Assembly (NCBI RefSeq): GCF_009208565.1
Contig: NZ_WFLK01000004.1
Location: forward strand, 62,001 to 126,000
Length of the DNA: 64,000 bases
Reading direction: 5' to 3'
From: Janthinobacterium aquaticum
GTDB taxonomy: Bacteria; Pseudomonadota; Gammaproteobacteria; Burkholderiales; Burkholderiaceae_D
Under the pieces are notes generated by a model. That model made no database searches. It saw only the letters and a list, made by a program, of their open reading frames with translations, and was not told the DNA's origin. Position numbers and translations under genes: made by a program. Positions 1 through 8,168 of this stretch are shown piece by piece; positions within the stretch are counted from its first letter, which is position 1; the number at the start of each line of letters is the position of its first letter.

Positions 1-49
1 CTCCCGCGCCGCGGGTGGTGGACGGCGGCCTTTGCGGGAGTGCAGTGCG

Positions 50-1627
50 ATGGTGCGTATCCAGGTCCGGCTGACCATGCTCTTTATCGTGATCGTCACG
101 CTGGTGCTCGCCATTTCCGGCAGCTATACCCAATATACCCTCAGCAAGGAACTGGAAGCGGGCAGCGCGCGCCTGCGCAGCGGCGTGCTGACGCGCTTGC
201 AGACCAGCCTGCCTTCGGCCCTGTGGGATCTCGACAAGTCCAAGGTCGACAGCATCGTGGCGGCCGAGATGCTGCCGCCCGAGCTGGTGGCCATCCGCGT
301 CTATGATGCGTCGGTTGGCCTGTTTGCCGGCGAACAGCGCGATGTCGGCGGCACCGTCCGGCCTTTGACGACCGATCCCGGCAAGCAGGCGCTGGGCGGC
401 GCCGCAGTCGAGGCGCCGCTGGTGTTTCGCGATGCGGTCGCCGTTGCCGATGGCGGCAAGGCCATGGTGGTGGGCAAGGTAGTGGTCAATTTCAGCCGCG
501 CGCAGATCGACGCGGCGCTGCGTAACGAAGTGCAGCGCAAGGTGCTGGAAGTATTGCTGCTCGATGTGATCCTGGTGGCAGCACTGGGCCTGAGCCTGCG
601 CATCGTGTTCGAGCCGCTGCGCCAGTTGCGCGACGGCCTGTACGACCTGGCCACGCGCGGCAGCGACGATGTCGAGGAGTTGCCGGAAAGCCGGCGCGAT
701 GAACTGGGCGACGTGATCCGCGGCTTTAACGCCGTGCAGCGCAAGCTCAAGTCGATCATTGCGCGCATCCGCGAGGCCGAAGACGCGGCGCGCCGCTCGC
801 AGCATGAAACGGCGCAGGCGCTCGATGATCTGCGGCGCACCCAGGAGTCCCTGCTGCAGTCCGAGCGGCTCGCTTCGCTGGGCAGCCTGGTGGCCGGCGT
901 GGCGCATGAAATCAATACGCCGGTCGGCATCGCCCTGACCAGCGCCTCGGTACTGAAAGAGGCAACCGATGCCATCAGTACCGCGGTCGCTGGCGGCAAC
1001 GTGAAAAAATCCGATATCGTGCGCTATCTCGATACGGCCGGCGAAAGCGCGCGCCTGATCATGAATAACGCTTACCGCGCCGCGCACCTGATCCACAGCT
1101 TCAAGCAGATTGCCGTCGACCAGGTCAGCGAGGCGCGGCGCGCCTTTGAACTGCGCGACTATATTGGCGAAGTCATCGCCAGCCTGCAGCCGACGCTCAA
1201 GAAAACCCGCATTGCCATCCTGATCGATTGCCCGCCCGGCATCACCTTCGACAGCTATCCGGGCGCCCTGGCGCAGGTGCTCACCAACCTGGTGCTCAAC
1301 TGCGTCGAACATGCGTTTGACGCCGAGACAGCCGGCAGCATTCATATCGGCGTGCGTTGCGAAGATGACTGGCTGCAAATGGAAGTGCGCGACAACGGGC
1401 GCGGGATTGCCCCTGACATGATCGAGCGCGTGTTCGATCCTTTTGTCACCACGCGGCGCGGCCAGGGCGGCACTGGCCTGGGCTTGAATATCGTGTTCAA
1501 CCTGATCGTCAAGCAGTTTGCCGGCACCATCACGGTGACCAGCACGCTGGGACAGGGCGCCACTTTCCTGCTGCGCCTGCCGCGCATCACGCCGCTGCTT
1601 GACAACGACGGCAGCACCGGGCATTAG
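50..1627 (+). CDS. membrane sensor histidine kinase (HAMP, HisKA, HATPase)
   Basis: A 525-residue sensor kinase that should autophosphorylate and pass phosphate to an unseen response regulator. Two membrane segments (about residues 9-28 and 165-186) enclose a periplasmic sensor domain of about 135 residues. A HAMP-like region and a coiled coil (about 240-275) lead to the H box AHEINTPVG with phospho-acceptor His286. The ATPase domain shows an N box near 413-421, DNGRG at 448-452 and GTGLGL at 474-479. The ATG at 50 is chosen because GGGAG lies 9 bases upstream; an in-frame TTG at 32 is the alternative. The gene starts so close to the window edge that it probably continues an operon from the left. 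The ligand cannot be told from the sequence. Confidence 0.9.
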   Translation: MVRIQVRLTMLFIVIVTLVLAISGSYTQYTLSKELEAGSARLRSGVLTRLQTSLPSALWDLDKSKVDSIVAAEMLPPELVAIRVYDASVGLFAGEQRDVGGTVRPLTTDPGKQALGGAAVEAPLVFRDAVAVADGGKAMVVGKVVVNFSRAQIDAALRNEVQRKVLEVLLLDVILVAALGLSLRIVFEPLRQLRDGLYDLATRGSDDVEELPESRRDELGDVIRGFNAVQRKLKSIIARIREAEDAARRSQHETAQALDDLRRTQESLLQSERLASLGSLVAGVAHEINTPVGIALTSASVLKEATDAISTAVAGGNVKKSDIVRYLDTAGESARLIMNNAYRAAHLIHSFKQIAVDQVSEARRAFELRDYIGEVIASLQPTLKKTRIAILIDCPPGITFDSYPGALAQVLTNLVLNCVEHAFDAETAGSIHIGVRCEDDWLQMEVRDNGRGIAPDMIERVFDPFVTTRRGQGGTGLGLNIVFNLIVKQFAGTITVTSTLGQGATFLLRLPRITPLLDNDGSTGH

Positions 1628-1653
1628 GTAGGCAAAAGCCCAGGCAATAGCTG

Positions 1654-2052
1654 CTACAGATGCGGCCTGGGCGCTTCCTGGAATTTTTCCTGTCGTTCAC
1701 CATGGACACCGAGCGCCAGCAGCCCCAGTCCCACCAGCAGCATCGACACCATGCTCGCTTCTGGCACTTCCGCTGCCACCGGCATGGCGGGGACGGGCTG
1801 GGCCAATACATGCGGCATGCCCGGCATCGGATGGGCTGGCGCACTCCAATGAACCCGGGACGAGCCGTCATCGGCCAGCAGGCGGACATACGGCAGCTCC
1901 GGCTCCTGCCATACGAACTGGTTGTTCAAGCTGGTGCTGTCATTGACCATGACCGGCACGCCGGCGTCATGTTCGAGGATGCCCGCTGCCTGCGCCGGCA
2001 TGCTGGTGCAAGCCGCGAGCAGATACAGGCAAGTCCAATGTGATGCGTTCAT
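1654..2052 (-). CDS. small exported PEP-CTERM-like protein
   Basis: A 132-residue predicted secreted protein. It opens with a signal peptide (start MNASHW, hydrophobic core, AQA cleavage site near residue 23). It ends with a proline-rich stretch, then VPEAS, a hydrophobic helix with GLGLLALG, and a polar tail. That tripartite tail resembles the PEP-CTERM signal that exosortase/archaeosortase systems cut, but the motif reads PEA rather than PEP and the tail is acidic/polar rather than a short arginine cluster. The start at 2052 has GGGAG six bases upstream; an earlier in-frame ATG exists at 2100. No exosortase gene is in the window. Function of the body is unknown. It is convergent with the kinase gene. 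Confidence 0.6.
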   Translation of the reverse strand: MNASHWTCLYLLAACTSMPAQAAGILEHDAGVPVMVNDSTSLNNQFVWQEPELPYVRLLADDGSSRVHWSAPAHPMPGMPHVLAQPVPAMPVAAEVPEASMVSMLLVGLGLLALGVHGERQEKFQEAPRPHL

Positions 2053-2171
2053 CGCCATCTCCCAGGGCTGCTTGTCATGCAAGCAGATTTTTTTAGCCAC
2101 ATCTTATTACACCACAAGTGATGCCATTTTATCTCTTGTTGTTTCTAAAAAATAAGAATATTTGTTATTTT

Positions 2172-2225
2172 GATAGTCAGCTGGCTATCGCGTCAGGTGA
2201 GATGAATCACACTGACTATCGATAG
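2172..2225. promoter_or_regulatory. inverted repeats upstream of arsR-type gene
   Basis: GATAGTCA at 2172-2179 is perfectly repeated in inverted order as TGACTATC at 2213-2220. Each half is itself part of a shorter palindrome (2172-2189 and 2216-2225). The surrounding 2100-2335 stretch is much more AT-rich than the flanking genes. This could be an operator for the regulator at 2336 or simply a hairpin; the role is inferred. Confidence 0.3.
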
Positions 2226-2335
2226 AAAAAACACTGTTGTTTTTTTATGCGCCTGCTCAGCAGTCAAACACTATATCGTTTAATATATTGTTCAGTAGCG
2301 CGATTTTCACTATAAAAAGCCTGCAGGAGGGCACG

Positions 2336-2680
2336 ATGGAGACAGCAGCATCCCAATTCGACACCGACGTCATGCGTTCTTCCGCCTACAAGGCCAGTTC
2401 ACTGCTGAAAGCGATGGGCAATGCCGATCGTTTGATGCTGCTGTGCCAGCTTTCACAAGGCGAGCACTGCGTCAGCGACCTCGAACAGAAAGTGGGTATA
2501 GGCCAGCCTACGCTGTCCCAGCAGCTCGGCGTGCTGCGCGAGGAAATGCTGGTGGCCACACGGCGCGACGGCAAGCAGATTTATTACCGCGTGGCCAGTT
2601 CCTCTGCACTGGCAGTGCTGCAAGTGCTGTACGCACAATTTTGCGCGCCACGCCCGGCCTTTGACGATAACGCAGACTGA
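2336..2680 (+). CDS. ArsR-family regulator, BigR/SqrR-like
   Basis: A 114-residue winged-helix repressor. The helix-turn-helix region (about residues 40-85, including CVSDLEQKVGIGQPTLSQQL) and the wing with DGKQIYYRV are typical of ArsR proteins. Cysteines sit in MLLCQLSQGEHC and in YAQFC, as in BigR/SqrR/YgaV proteins that sense persulfide through a disulfide pair. Linkage to two YeeE/YedE-type genes fits a sulfide/persulfide-responsive operon. The ATG at 2336 is chosen over upstream in-frame starts because GGAGGG lies just in front. That it senses reactive sulfur is inferred from family and context. Confidence 0.85.
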   Translation: METAASQFDTDVMRSSAYKASSLLKAMGNADRLMLLCQLSQGEHCVSDLEQKVGIGQPTLSQQLGVLREEMLVATRRDGKQIYYRVASSSALAVLQVLYAQFCAPRPAFDDNAD

Positions 2681-2704
2681 CATGTCGAACCGGTTGAACT
2701 TTCC

Positions 2705-3133
2705 ATGCAAATAGCCTGGCAACAATTTACACCGTGGGCCTCACTGGGCGGCGGCATGCTGATCGGCCTGGCGGCGGCCATCCTGATCCTGTTCAACGGC
2801 CGCATTGCCGGCATCAGCGGCATCCTTGCCGGCGTGCGCCTGCGCGCGCAAGAGGGCTGGCGCCTGGCCTTTCTGGCCGGCTTGCTGGCCTCGCCCTTGC
2901 TCTACCGTTTGTACGGTGGCTTGCCCGCAGCGCAGATCGACGCCAGCACCGTGGCGCTATGCATGGCTGGCCTGCTGGTGGGCGTTGGCGTGCGTTATGG
3001 CGGCGGCTGCACCAGCGGCCATGGCGTGTGCGGCCTGGCGCGCCTGTCGGTACGATCAATGGCCGCAACGGCTACCTTCATGGTGGCCGGCTTTGTCACG
3101 GTGTACTGCCTTCGCCATGGGTTCGCTTCATGA
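2705..3133 (+). CDS. YeeE/YedE-family sulfur transporter, N-terminal-type half
   Basis: A 142-residue integral membrane protein with about four helices, carrying GGGCTSGHGVCG, the cysteine-containing hallmark of YeeE/YedE (DUF395) proteins that move thiosulfate or similar sulfur species. It starts 24 bp after the ArsR-type regulator stop and its stop overlaps the next start (ATGA at 3130-3133), so the halves are translationally coupled. Full-length YeeE is about twice this size; here the two pseudo-repeats are separate genes, a common arrangement next to BigR-like regulators. Confidence 0.88.
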   Translation: MQIAWQQFTPWASLGGGMLIGLAAAILILFNGRIAGISGILAGVRLRAQEGWRLAFLAGLLASPLLYRLYGGLPAAQIDASTVALCMAGLLVGVGVRYGGGCTSGHGVCGLARLSVRSMAATATFMVAGFVTVYCLRHGFAS

Positions 3134-3561
3134 TGCGCCTGCTTTTTTCGCTGGCCAGCGGCCTGCTGTTTGGCCTGGGCTTGATTATTTCGGGCATGGG
3201 CAATCCGGCCAAAGTACTTGCTTTTCTCGACCTGGCCGGCAACTGGGATCCTTCGCTGGCGCTGGTCATGCTGGGTGCCATTACCGTGGCGGCGCCGGCT
3301 TTCTGGCTGGCGCGCAGGCGGGAGCGCTCGCTGCTCGGCGAGCCGCTGATGCTGCCAGTGGCGCGCCAGATCGATCGCCGCCTGCTGCTGGGCAGCCTGG
3401 CTTTTGGCGTCGGCTGGGGCGTGGCCGGATTTTGTCCGGGGCCGGCGCTGGTGTCGCTGTTGGCCTGGCAACCCAAGGCCTGGATCTTTGTCGCCAGCAT
3501 GCTGGTCGGCATGGTGCTCTTTGCGCTGCTGGAAAGGCGACGCAGCCCGGCGTCAGCTTGA
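3130..3561 (+). CDS. YeeE/YedE-family sulfur transporter, C-terminal-type half (DUF6691)
   Basis: A 143-residue membrane protein carrying GMGNPAKVLAFLD near the start and GVGWGVAGFCPGPAL in the second half. The latter supplies the second conserved cysteine region of the YeeE/YedE fold. About four transmembrane helices are visible. It overlaps the previous gene by ATGA and presumably assembles with its product into one transporter. The final helix is followed by a short basic tail. Substrate (thiosulfate, sulfite or other sulfur compound) is not decidable from sequence. Confidence 0.88.
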   Translation: MMRLLFSLASGLLFGLGLIISGMGNPAKVLAFLDLAGNWDPSLALVMLGAITVAAPAFWLARRRERSLLGEPLMLPVARQIDRRLLLGSLAFGVGWGVAGFCPGPALVSLLAWQPKAWIFVASMLVGMVLFALLERRRSPASA

Positions 3562-3604
3562 GGCGGTACAATCTTGCGCATCACCAATCAATGATGCCGA
3601 TACC

Positions 3605-4456
3605 ATGATGACCGTGCTCCAACGTGCTGCCTTGCCCGCTGTCCTGCTCAGCGGCGTGCTGGCCCTGTCCGCCTGCAGTGTGCTGAAAAAAGACGCGCCG
3701 CCGCCTGTGCCGGTGGCCGACGCCTTGCCCAATCCGCAAGTGCTGCTGCTGGGCGAAGTCCATGACAATGCGCAGGGCCACCGCTTGCGCCTGGCCGAGC
3801 TGCAGCGCCGGCTGGCGGCCGGCTGGCGACCAGCCATCGTGATGGAACAGTTTGACCGCGAGACCCAGCCGCTGCTGACGCGCGCGGCGCGCGAATGCGC
3901 CGACCCCGGCTGCATTATCCGCGTGATGGAACAGCCGCGCTGGGACTGGAGCTTGTACCGCCCGGTGCTCGACCTGGTGATCAGCTATCAATTGCCGCTG
4001 ATTGCCGGCAACCTGTCGCGCGCCGATGCATCGCGCACCGTGCGCGATGGCCTCAAATGGTCGATGACGCCGGCCATGGTCAGCACCTATCTGGCCACGC
4101 CGGTGCCGGCTGACGTGCTCGAAGGACAGAAAAAGGAAATCCAGGAAGGCCATTGCAATATGCTGCCCGACATGATGATCGGCGGCATGGTCGACGCCCA
4201 GGTGGCGCGCGATATCTGGATGGCCAAGCTGATCCGTGACCAGGCGCCGCGCGATGTGGTGCTGATCGCCGGCAACGGCCAGGTGCGCAAGGATATCGGT
4301 GTGCCGCGCTGGCTGAAGATTGCAGATCCGCAACTGAACGTGCGCAGCATCGGCTACCTGGAACAGGGCAGCAGCAACTATCGCGGCGCGTTTGACCTGA
4401 CCCAGACCATGCCGGTGCAGCCGCGGCCCGATCCTTGCGCCAAGTTCAAAAAGTAG
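3605..4456 (+). CDS. ChaN-like heme/iron-regulated lipoprotein
   Basis: A 283-residue lipoprotein. The signal peptide ends in the lipobox LALSAC, so the mature protein should be lipid-anchored. The body has LLGEVHDN and AGNLSRAD, both typical of the ChaN/Tiki-like (DUF399) family whose Campylobacter member binds heme. ATG at 3605 is used; a second ATG at 3608 is equally possible. It begins 43 bp after the YeeE/YedE pair and may share its transcript. No heme-uptake genes are adjacent, so a heme role is only family-based. Confidence 0.85.
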   Translation: MMTVLQRAALPAVLLSGVLALSACSVLKKDAPPPVPVADALPNPQVLLLGEVHDNAQGHRLRLAELQRRLAAGWRPAIVMEQFDRETQPLLTRAARECADPGCIIRVMEQPRWDWSLYRPVLDLVISYQLPLIAGNLSRADASRTVRDGLKWSMTPAMVSTYLATPVPADVLEGQKKEIQEGHCNMLPDMMIGGMVDAQVARDIWMAKLIRDQAPRDVVLIAGNGQVRKDIGVPRWLKIADPQLNVRSIGYLEQGSSNYRGAFDLTQTMPVQPRPDPCAKFKK

Positions 4457-4471
4457 TCCCCGGCTGCGGCC

Positions 4472-5293
4472 CTATTGCTGCAGCCTGATCATGCCGCTGA
4501 CGCGTCCTGCCGTCTCCAGCAGTTTCGGCAGGCTGTGTTCGAGCAGGTGCGCCACCGACGGTCCGGCCGTCTGGCCGCTGACATTGATGGCTGCCACGAT
4601 CTTGCCGCTGCGGTCGAACACTGGCGCTGCCAGCGCCACCAGTCCCTGTTCCAGCTCCTCCTGCACCAGGCACCAGCCCTGGCGCCGCACCTGGGCAATT
4701 TCCGCCATCAGCGCGTCGATATCGGTCATGGTCGCTGGCGTGATGGGTAGCAGCGCCATCTTCGACAAGCGCGCGCGCAGCACCTCCGGCGTCAGTCCCG
4801 ACAGCAAGACCCGGCCCATCGAGGTGCAGTAGGCCGGCAGGCGGCTGCCGATGCCCAGGTTGATCGACATGGTGCGATGCGCGGACAGGCGTACCACATA
4901 CACGATATCGTCGCCATCCATGACGGTGGCAGAACACGACTGGCGCAGCGTTTGCATCAGTTCTTCCAGCAGCGGCTGGGCCTGGGTCCAGATCGGCAGC
5001 GACGACAGATAGGCGTAACCGAGGTCAAGCACCTTGGGCGTGAGCCGGAACAGCCGGCCTTCGGCCTCCACATAACCGAGATGGAGCAAAGTATGCAGGA
5101 TGCGGCGTGCGCCGGCGCGTGTCAGCTGCGCGCGCTCGGCCACCTCCGACAGCGTTTGCCTGGGCGCCTCGGCGCCAAAGCTGCGCAGCACGGCCAGGCC
5201 GCGTGCAAACGACTGCACATAGCTGTCGCCGGGGCGCGGCGCGGTATCCGGGGTTTCATCGGTTGAGATTGCGTCCAGGCTGGCGTCGTTCAT
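4472..5293 (-). CDS. pcaR: IclR-family regulator, PcaR/PobR-like
   Basis: A 273-residue IclR-type regulator: N-terminal winged helix (about residues 25-90, with LSEVAERAQLTRAGARRIL) and a C-terminal effector domain containing GSRLPAYCTSMGRVLLSG, the signature of the PcaR/PcaU/PobR subgroup that answers to beta-ketoadipate or related acids. It is transcribed divergently from pcaIJF across a 155-bp region that holds paired operator-like sites, which supports the PcaR assignment. Start chosen at 5293 (GGA six bases upstream); in-frame starts at 5299 and 5320 are possible. Confidence 0.85.
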   Translation of the reverse strand: MNDASLDAISTDETPDTAPRPGDSYVQSFARGLAVLRSFGAEAPRQTLSEVAERAQLTRAGARRILHTLLHLGYVEAEGRLFRLTPKVLDLGYAYLSSLPIWTQAQPLLEELMQTLRQSCSATVMDGDDIVYVVRLSAHRTMSINLGIGSRLPAYCTSMGRVLLSGLTPEVLRARLSKMALLPITPATMTDIDALMAEIAQVRRQGWCLVQEELEQGLVALAAPVFDRSGKIVAAINVSGQTAGPSVAHLLEHSLPKLLETAGRVSGMIRLQQ

Positions 5294-5351
5294 GCGCATT
5301 CCATTTGAGTAAGTTGGCAATTATAGCCATGCAAGCTGGCAAAACGGCAAA

Positions 5352-5380
5352 TTGACAAGCACCGCGAACAGGCATATTCT
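5352..5380 (+). promoter_or_regulatory. sigma70 promoter of pcaIJF
   Basis: A consensus -35 box TTGACA at 5352-5357 is separated by exactly 17 bp from a -10 box TATTCT at 5375-5380. Transcription would start near 5387, about 60 bases before the pcaI start codon, leaving the tandem GTTC-N7-GAAY sites just downstream of the start point. Confidence 0.7.
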
Positions 5381-5390
5381 CATCCATGTT

Positions 5391-5424
5391 GTTCTAAATA
5401 CGAATACTTGTTCGTTAGGCGAAC
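5391..5424. promoter_or_regulatory. tandem operator-like sites for the IclR regulator
   Basis: Two 15-bp sites with the shared pattern GTTC-N7-GAAY lie at 5391-5405 and 5410-5424, with starts 19 bp apart. The second is a good inverted repeat (GTTCG, 5-bp spacer, CGAAC). IclR regulators of the PcaR/PcaU group bind repeated short elements of this kind next to pca promoters. Assignment to the divergent regulator is inference. Confidence 0.55.
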
Positions 5425-5448
5425 AAAATAATCACAACAGGAGAGACC

Positions 5449-6144
5449 ATGATCGACAAACTCCGCGCCAGCGTGGCCGAGGCGCTGGCCGATATCCACG
5501 ATGGCGCCACCGTCATGATTGGCGGCTTTGGCGGCGCCGGCCAGCCGGCCGAACTGATCGATGGCCTGATTGCCCATGGCGCGCGCGACCTGGTGATCGT
5601 CAATAACAATGCCGGCAACGGCGACACCGGCCTGGCTGCGCTGCTGAAAAACGGCCAGGTGCGCAAGATCATCTGTTCGTTCCCGCGCCAGGCCGACTCG
5701 CACGTGTTTGATAGTCTCTACCGCGCCGGCAAGCTGGAACTCGAACTGGTACCGCAAGGCAACCTGGCCGAACGCATCCGCGCCGCCGGCGCCGGCATCG
5801 GCGGCTTCTTTACGCCCACCGGCTATGGCACCGAACTGGCCCGTGGCAAGGAAACGCGTGAAATCGACGGCCGCATGTATGTGTTCGAGTTGCCGATCCA
5901 TGCCGACTTTGCGCTGATCAAGGCCGAGCAGGGCGACCGCTGGGGCAACCTCACCTACCGCAAGACGGCGCGCAATTTCGGCCCGATTATGGCAATGGCT
6001 GCCAAGGTAGCCATTGCTTCCGTGCACGAGGTGGCCGAGCTGGGCAGCATCGATCCCGAACATGTCGTGACGCCTGGCCTGTTTGTGCAGCGCATCGTGC
6101 AAGTGCCGCGCACGGCCACCGGCCCGGCCGGCTTCAAAGTCTAA
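5449..6144 (+). CDS. pcaI: 3-oxoadipate CoA-transferase subunit A
   Basis: Subunit A (231 residues) of the enzyme that moves CoA from succinyl-CoA to beta-ketoadipate in the catabolism of protocatechuate/catechol. The N-terminal TVMIGGFGGAGQP is the CoA-transferase alpha motif. Later segments (ICSFPRQADS, LVPQGNLAERIRA, GGFFTPTGYGT) are typical of PcaI/ScoA proteins. GGAGAG lies just before the ATG. The next gene, subunit B, starts 10 bp after the stop. The adjacent thiolase and IclR regulator favour pcaI over a ketone-body ScoA. Confidence 0.93.
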   Translation: MIDKLRASVAEALADIHDGATVMIGGFGGAGQPAELIDGLIAHGARDLVIVNNNAGNGDTGLAALLKNGQVRKIICSFPRQADSHVFDSLYRAGKLELELVPQGNLAERIRAAGAGIGGFFTPTGYGTELARGKETREIDGRMYVFELPIHADFALIKAEQGDRWGNLTYRKTARNFGPIMAMAAKVAIASVHEVAELGSIDPEHVVTPGLFVQRIVQVPRTATGPAGFKV

Positions 6145-6153
6145 GGAGCAAGC

Positions 6154-6789
6154 ATGAACAAATGGAATCGAGACCAGATGGCGGCCCGCGTGGCGGCCGA
6201 CATCCATGAAGGCGCCGTGGTCAACCTGGGCATCGGCCTGCCGACGCTGGTGGCCAATCACCTGCCGGCCGGCGCCGAAATCATCCTGCACAGCGAAAAC
6301 GGCGTAATCGGCATGGGCCCGGCGCCGGCTGCCGGCGAGGAAGATTACGACCTGATCAACGCCGGCAAGCAGCCCGTGACCTTGCTGGCCGGCGGCAGCT
6401 ATTTCCACCATGCCGACAGCTTTGCCATGATGCGCGGCGGTCACCTCGATATCTGCGTGCTGGGCGCCTTCCAGGTCTCGGCCACCGGCGACCTGGCCAA
6501 CTGGCATACGGGCGCACCGGACGCCATTCCCGCCGTGGGCGGCGCGATGGACCTGGCCATCGGCGCCAAGAAAACCTGGGTCATGATGGAGTTGCTGACC
6601 AAGACCGGCGACAGCAAGCTGGTGCCGACCTGCACCTATCCGCTGACGGGCATCGGCTGCGTCAGCCGCATCTACAGCGACCTGGCCGTGATCGACCTGG
6701 GGCCGCACGGCGCCACCGTGGTCGAACTGGTCGACGGCATGACGCTGGCGCAGCTGCAGGCGCTGACGCCGGTGCCGCTGAGCATGTAA
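6154..6789 (+). CDS. pcaJ: 3-oxoadipate CoA-transferase subunit B
   Basis: Subunit B (211 residues) partners with the preceding subunit to make beta-ketoadipyl-CoA. The catalytic glutamate lies in ILHSENGVIGMGP, the SENG motif of class I CoA-transferases. GGSYFHHADSFAMMRGGHLDICVLGAFQV is divided over the next strands as expected for the beta subunit. It is preceded by an AAGGAG ribosome-binding site in the 9-bp gap after pcaI, so the pair should be made in equal amounts. Confidence 0.93.
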   Translation: MNKWNRDQMAARVAADIHEGAVVNLGIGLPTLVANHLPAGAEIILHSENGVIGMGPAPAAGEEDYDLINAGKQPVTLLAGGSYFHHADSFAMMRGGHLDICVLGAFQVSATGDLANWHTGAPDAIPAVGGAMDLAIGAKKTWVMMELLTKTGDSKLVPTCTYPLTGIGCVSRIYSDLAVIDLGPHGATVVELVDGMTLAQLQALTPVPLSM

Positions 6790-6826
6790 GACAACTATCG
6801 CAACATCTTTCTTGGAGGAGAGAAAA

Positions 6827-8029
6827 TTGAACCACGCTTTTATCTGTGACGGCCAGCGCACGCCGTTTGGCCGCTATGGTGGCAGCCTGTCGGGTGTGCG
6901 AGCCGACGATCTGGGCGCCGTGCCGATCCGCGCCCTGATGGCGCGCAATCCCGGCGTCGACTGGACGGCCGTGACCGATGTGCTGTACGGCTGCGCCAAC
7001 CAGGCCGGCGAAGACAACCGTAACGTGGCGCGCATGGCATCCTTGCTGGCCGGTCTGCCTATCGAAGTTCCCGGCGTCACCCTGAACCGCCTGTGCGGCT
7101 CGGGCCTGGACGCCATCGGCAGCGCGGCGCGCTTTATCAAGAGCGGCGAAGCGGGCCTGATGATCGCCGGCGGCGTGGAAAGCATGAGCCGCGCGCCGTT
7201 CGTGATGGGCAAGGCCGACAGCGCTTTTGCGCGCGGCATGAAAATGGAAGACACCACCATCGGCTGGCGTTTTATCAATGCGCATATGAAGGCGCAATAC
7301 GGCGTCGATTCGATGCCGGAAACGGCGGAAAACGTGGCTGCTGAATTTGGCATCAGCCGGTTTGATCAGGACCTGATGGCGCTGGCCAGCCAGACCCGCG
7401 CGCTGGCAGCGCAGCAGGCCGGTGTGTTCGACAGTGAAATCTGCCCGGTCACCATCACGCCGAAAAAGGGCGACCCCATCGTTGTCAGCCGCGACGAGCA
7501 TCCGCGCGCCACCACGCTGGAAACGCTGGCCAGACTCAAGCCGGTGGTGCGCCCCGACGGCAGCATTACTGCCGGCAATGCTTCCGGCGTCAACGATGGC
7601 GCCGCCGCACTGCTGCTGGCCGACGAAGCCAGCGCAGCGCGCTTTGGCCTGACGCCGCGCGCGCGCGTGGTGGCGATGGCCACGGCCGGCGTGGCGCCGC
7701 GTATTATGGGCATCGGCCCGGCGCCGGCCACGCAAAAAGTGCTGGCCATGACCGGCTTGACGATGGCCGACTTCGATGTAATCGAACTGAACGAAGCGTT
7801 TGCCGCGCAAGGGCTGGCCGTGTTGCGCCAGCTCGGTGTGGCCGATAACGATCCGCGCGTCAATCCGAACGGTGGCGCCATTGCACTGGGCCATCCGCTG
7901 GGCGCCTCTGGGGCGCGGCTGGCCATCACCGCTGTCAACCAGCTGCACCGCACCGGTGGCCGCTATGCGCTGTGCACCATGTGCATCGGCGTCGGCCAGG
8001 GCATTGCGGTGGTGCTGGAGCGGGTCTGA
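6827..8029 (+). CDS. pcaF: beta-ketoadipyl-CoA thiolase
   Basis: A 400-residue thiolase cleaving beta-ketoadipyl-CoA to succinyl-CoA and acetyl-CoA, the last step of the pathway. The acyl-accepting cysteine is in [10 protein letters not shown] (near residue 90), the catalytic His in [10 protein letters not shown] and the second Cys in [17 protein letters not shown] is also present. The start is taken as TTG 6827, because GGAGGAG lies six bases upstream and the resulting length and N-terminus fit the family; TTG 6812 would overlap this site. It is the third gene of pcaIJF; a terminator follows at 8115. Confidence 0.93.
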   Translation: MNHAFICDGQRTPFGRYGGSLSGVRADDLGAVPIRALMARNPGVDWTAVTDVLYGCANQAGEDNRNVARMASLLAGLPIEVPGVTLNRLCGSGLDAIGSAARFIKSGEAGLMIAGGVESMSRAPFVMGKADSAFARGMKMEDTTIGWRFINAHMKAQYGVDSMPETAENVAAEFGISRFDQDLMALASQTRALAAQQAGVFDSEICPVTITPKKGDPIVVSRDEHPRATTLETLARLKPVVRPDGSITAGNASGVNDGAAALLLADEASAARFGLTPRARVVAMATAGVAPRIMGIGPAPATQKVLAMTGLTMADFDVIELNEAFAAQGLAVLRQLGVADNDPRVNPNGGAIALGHPLGASGARLAITAVNQLHRTGGRYALCTMCIGVGQGIAVVLERV

Positions 8030-8114
8030 CACGCCATTTTTTTATGCCGGCACTACGTGTTTATGCGTAGGCGGCACGCCTGCACCATGCGTTTTGAGCG
8101 CGTATGATGAAAAA

Positions 8115-8149
8115 CCTGCCCCGGCAACCGGGCAGGGGCAGGCTTTTTT
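8115..8149 (+). terminator. rho-independent terminator after pcaF
   Basis: CCTGCCCC (8115-8122) pairs with GGGGCAGG (8135-8142), followed at once by CTTTTTT. It separates pcaF from the carrier gene, so the carrier is either reached by read-through or has its own promoter. Confidence 0.75.
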
Positions 8150-8168
8150 CACGAACAAGAAGACAGAT

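Noticed and set aside
5380..8032. Long minus-strand open frames over pcaIJF
   Set aside because: They mirror the codon periodicity of the real pca genes and contain no domain signals or ribosome-binding sites.
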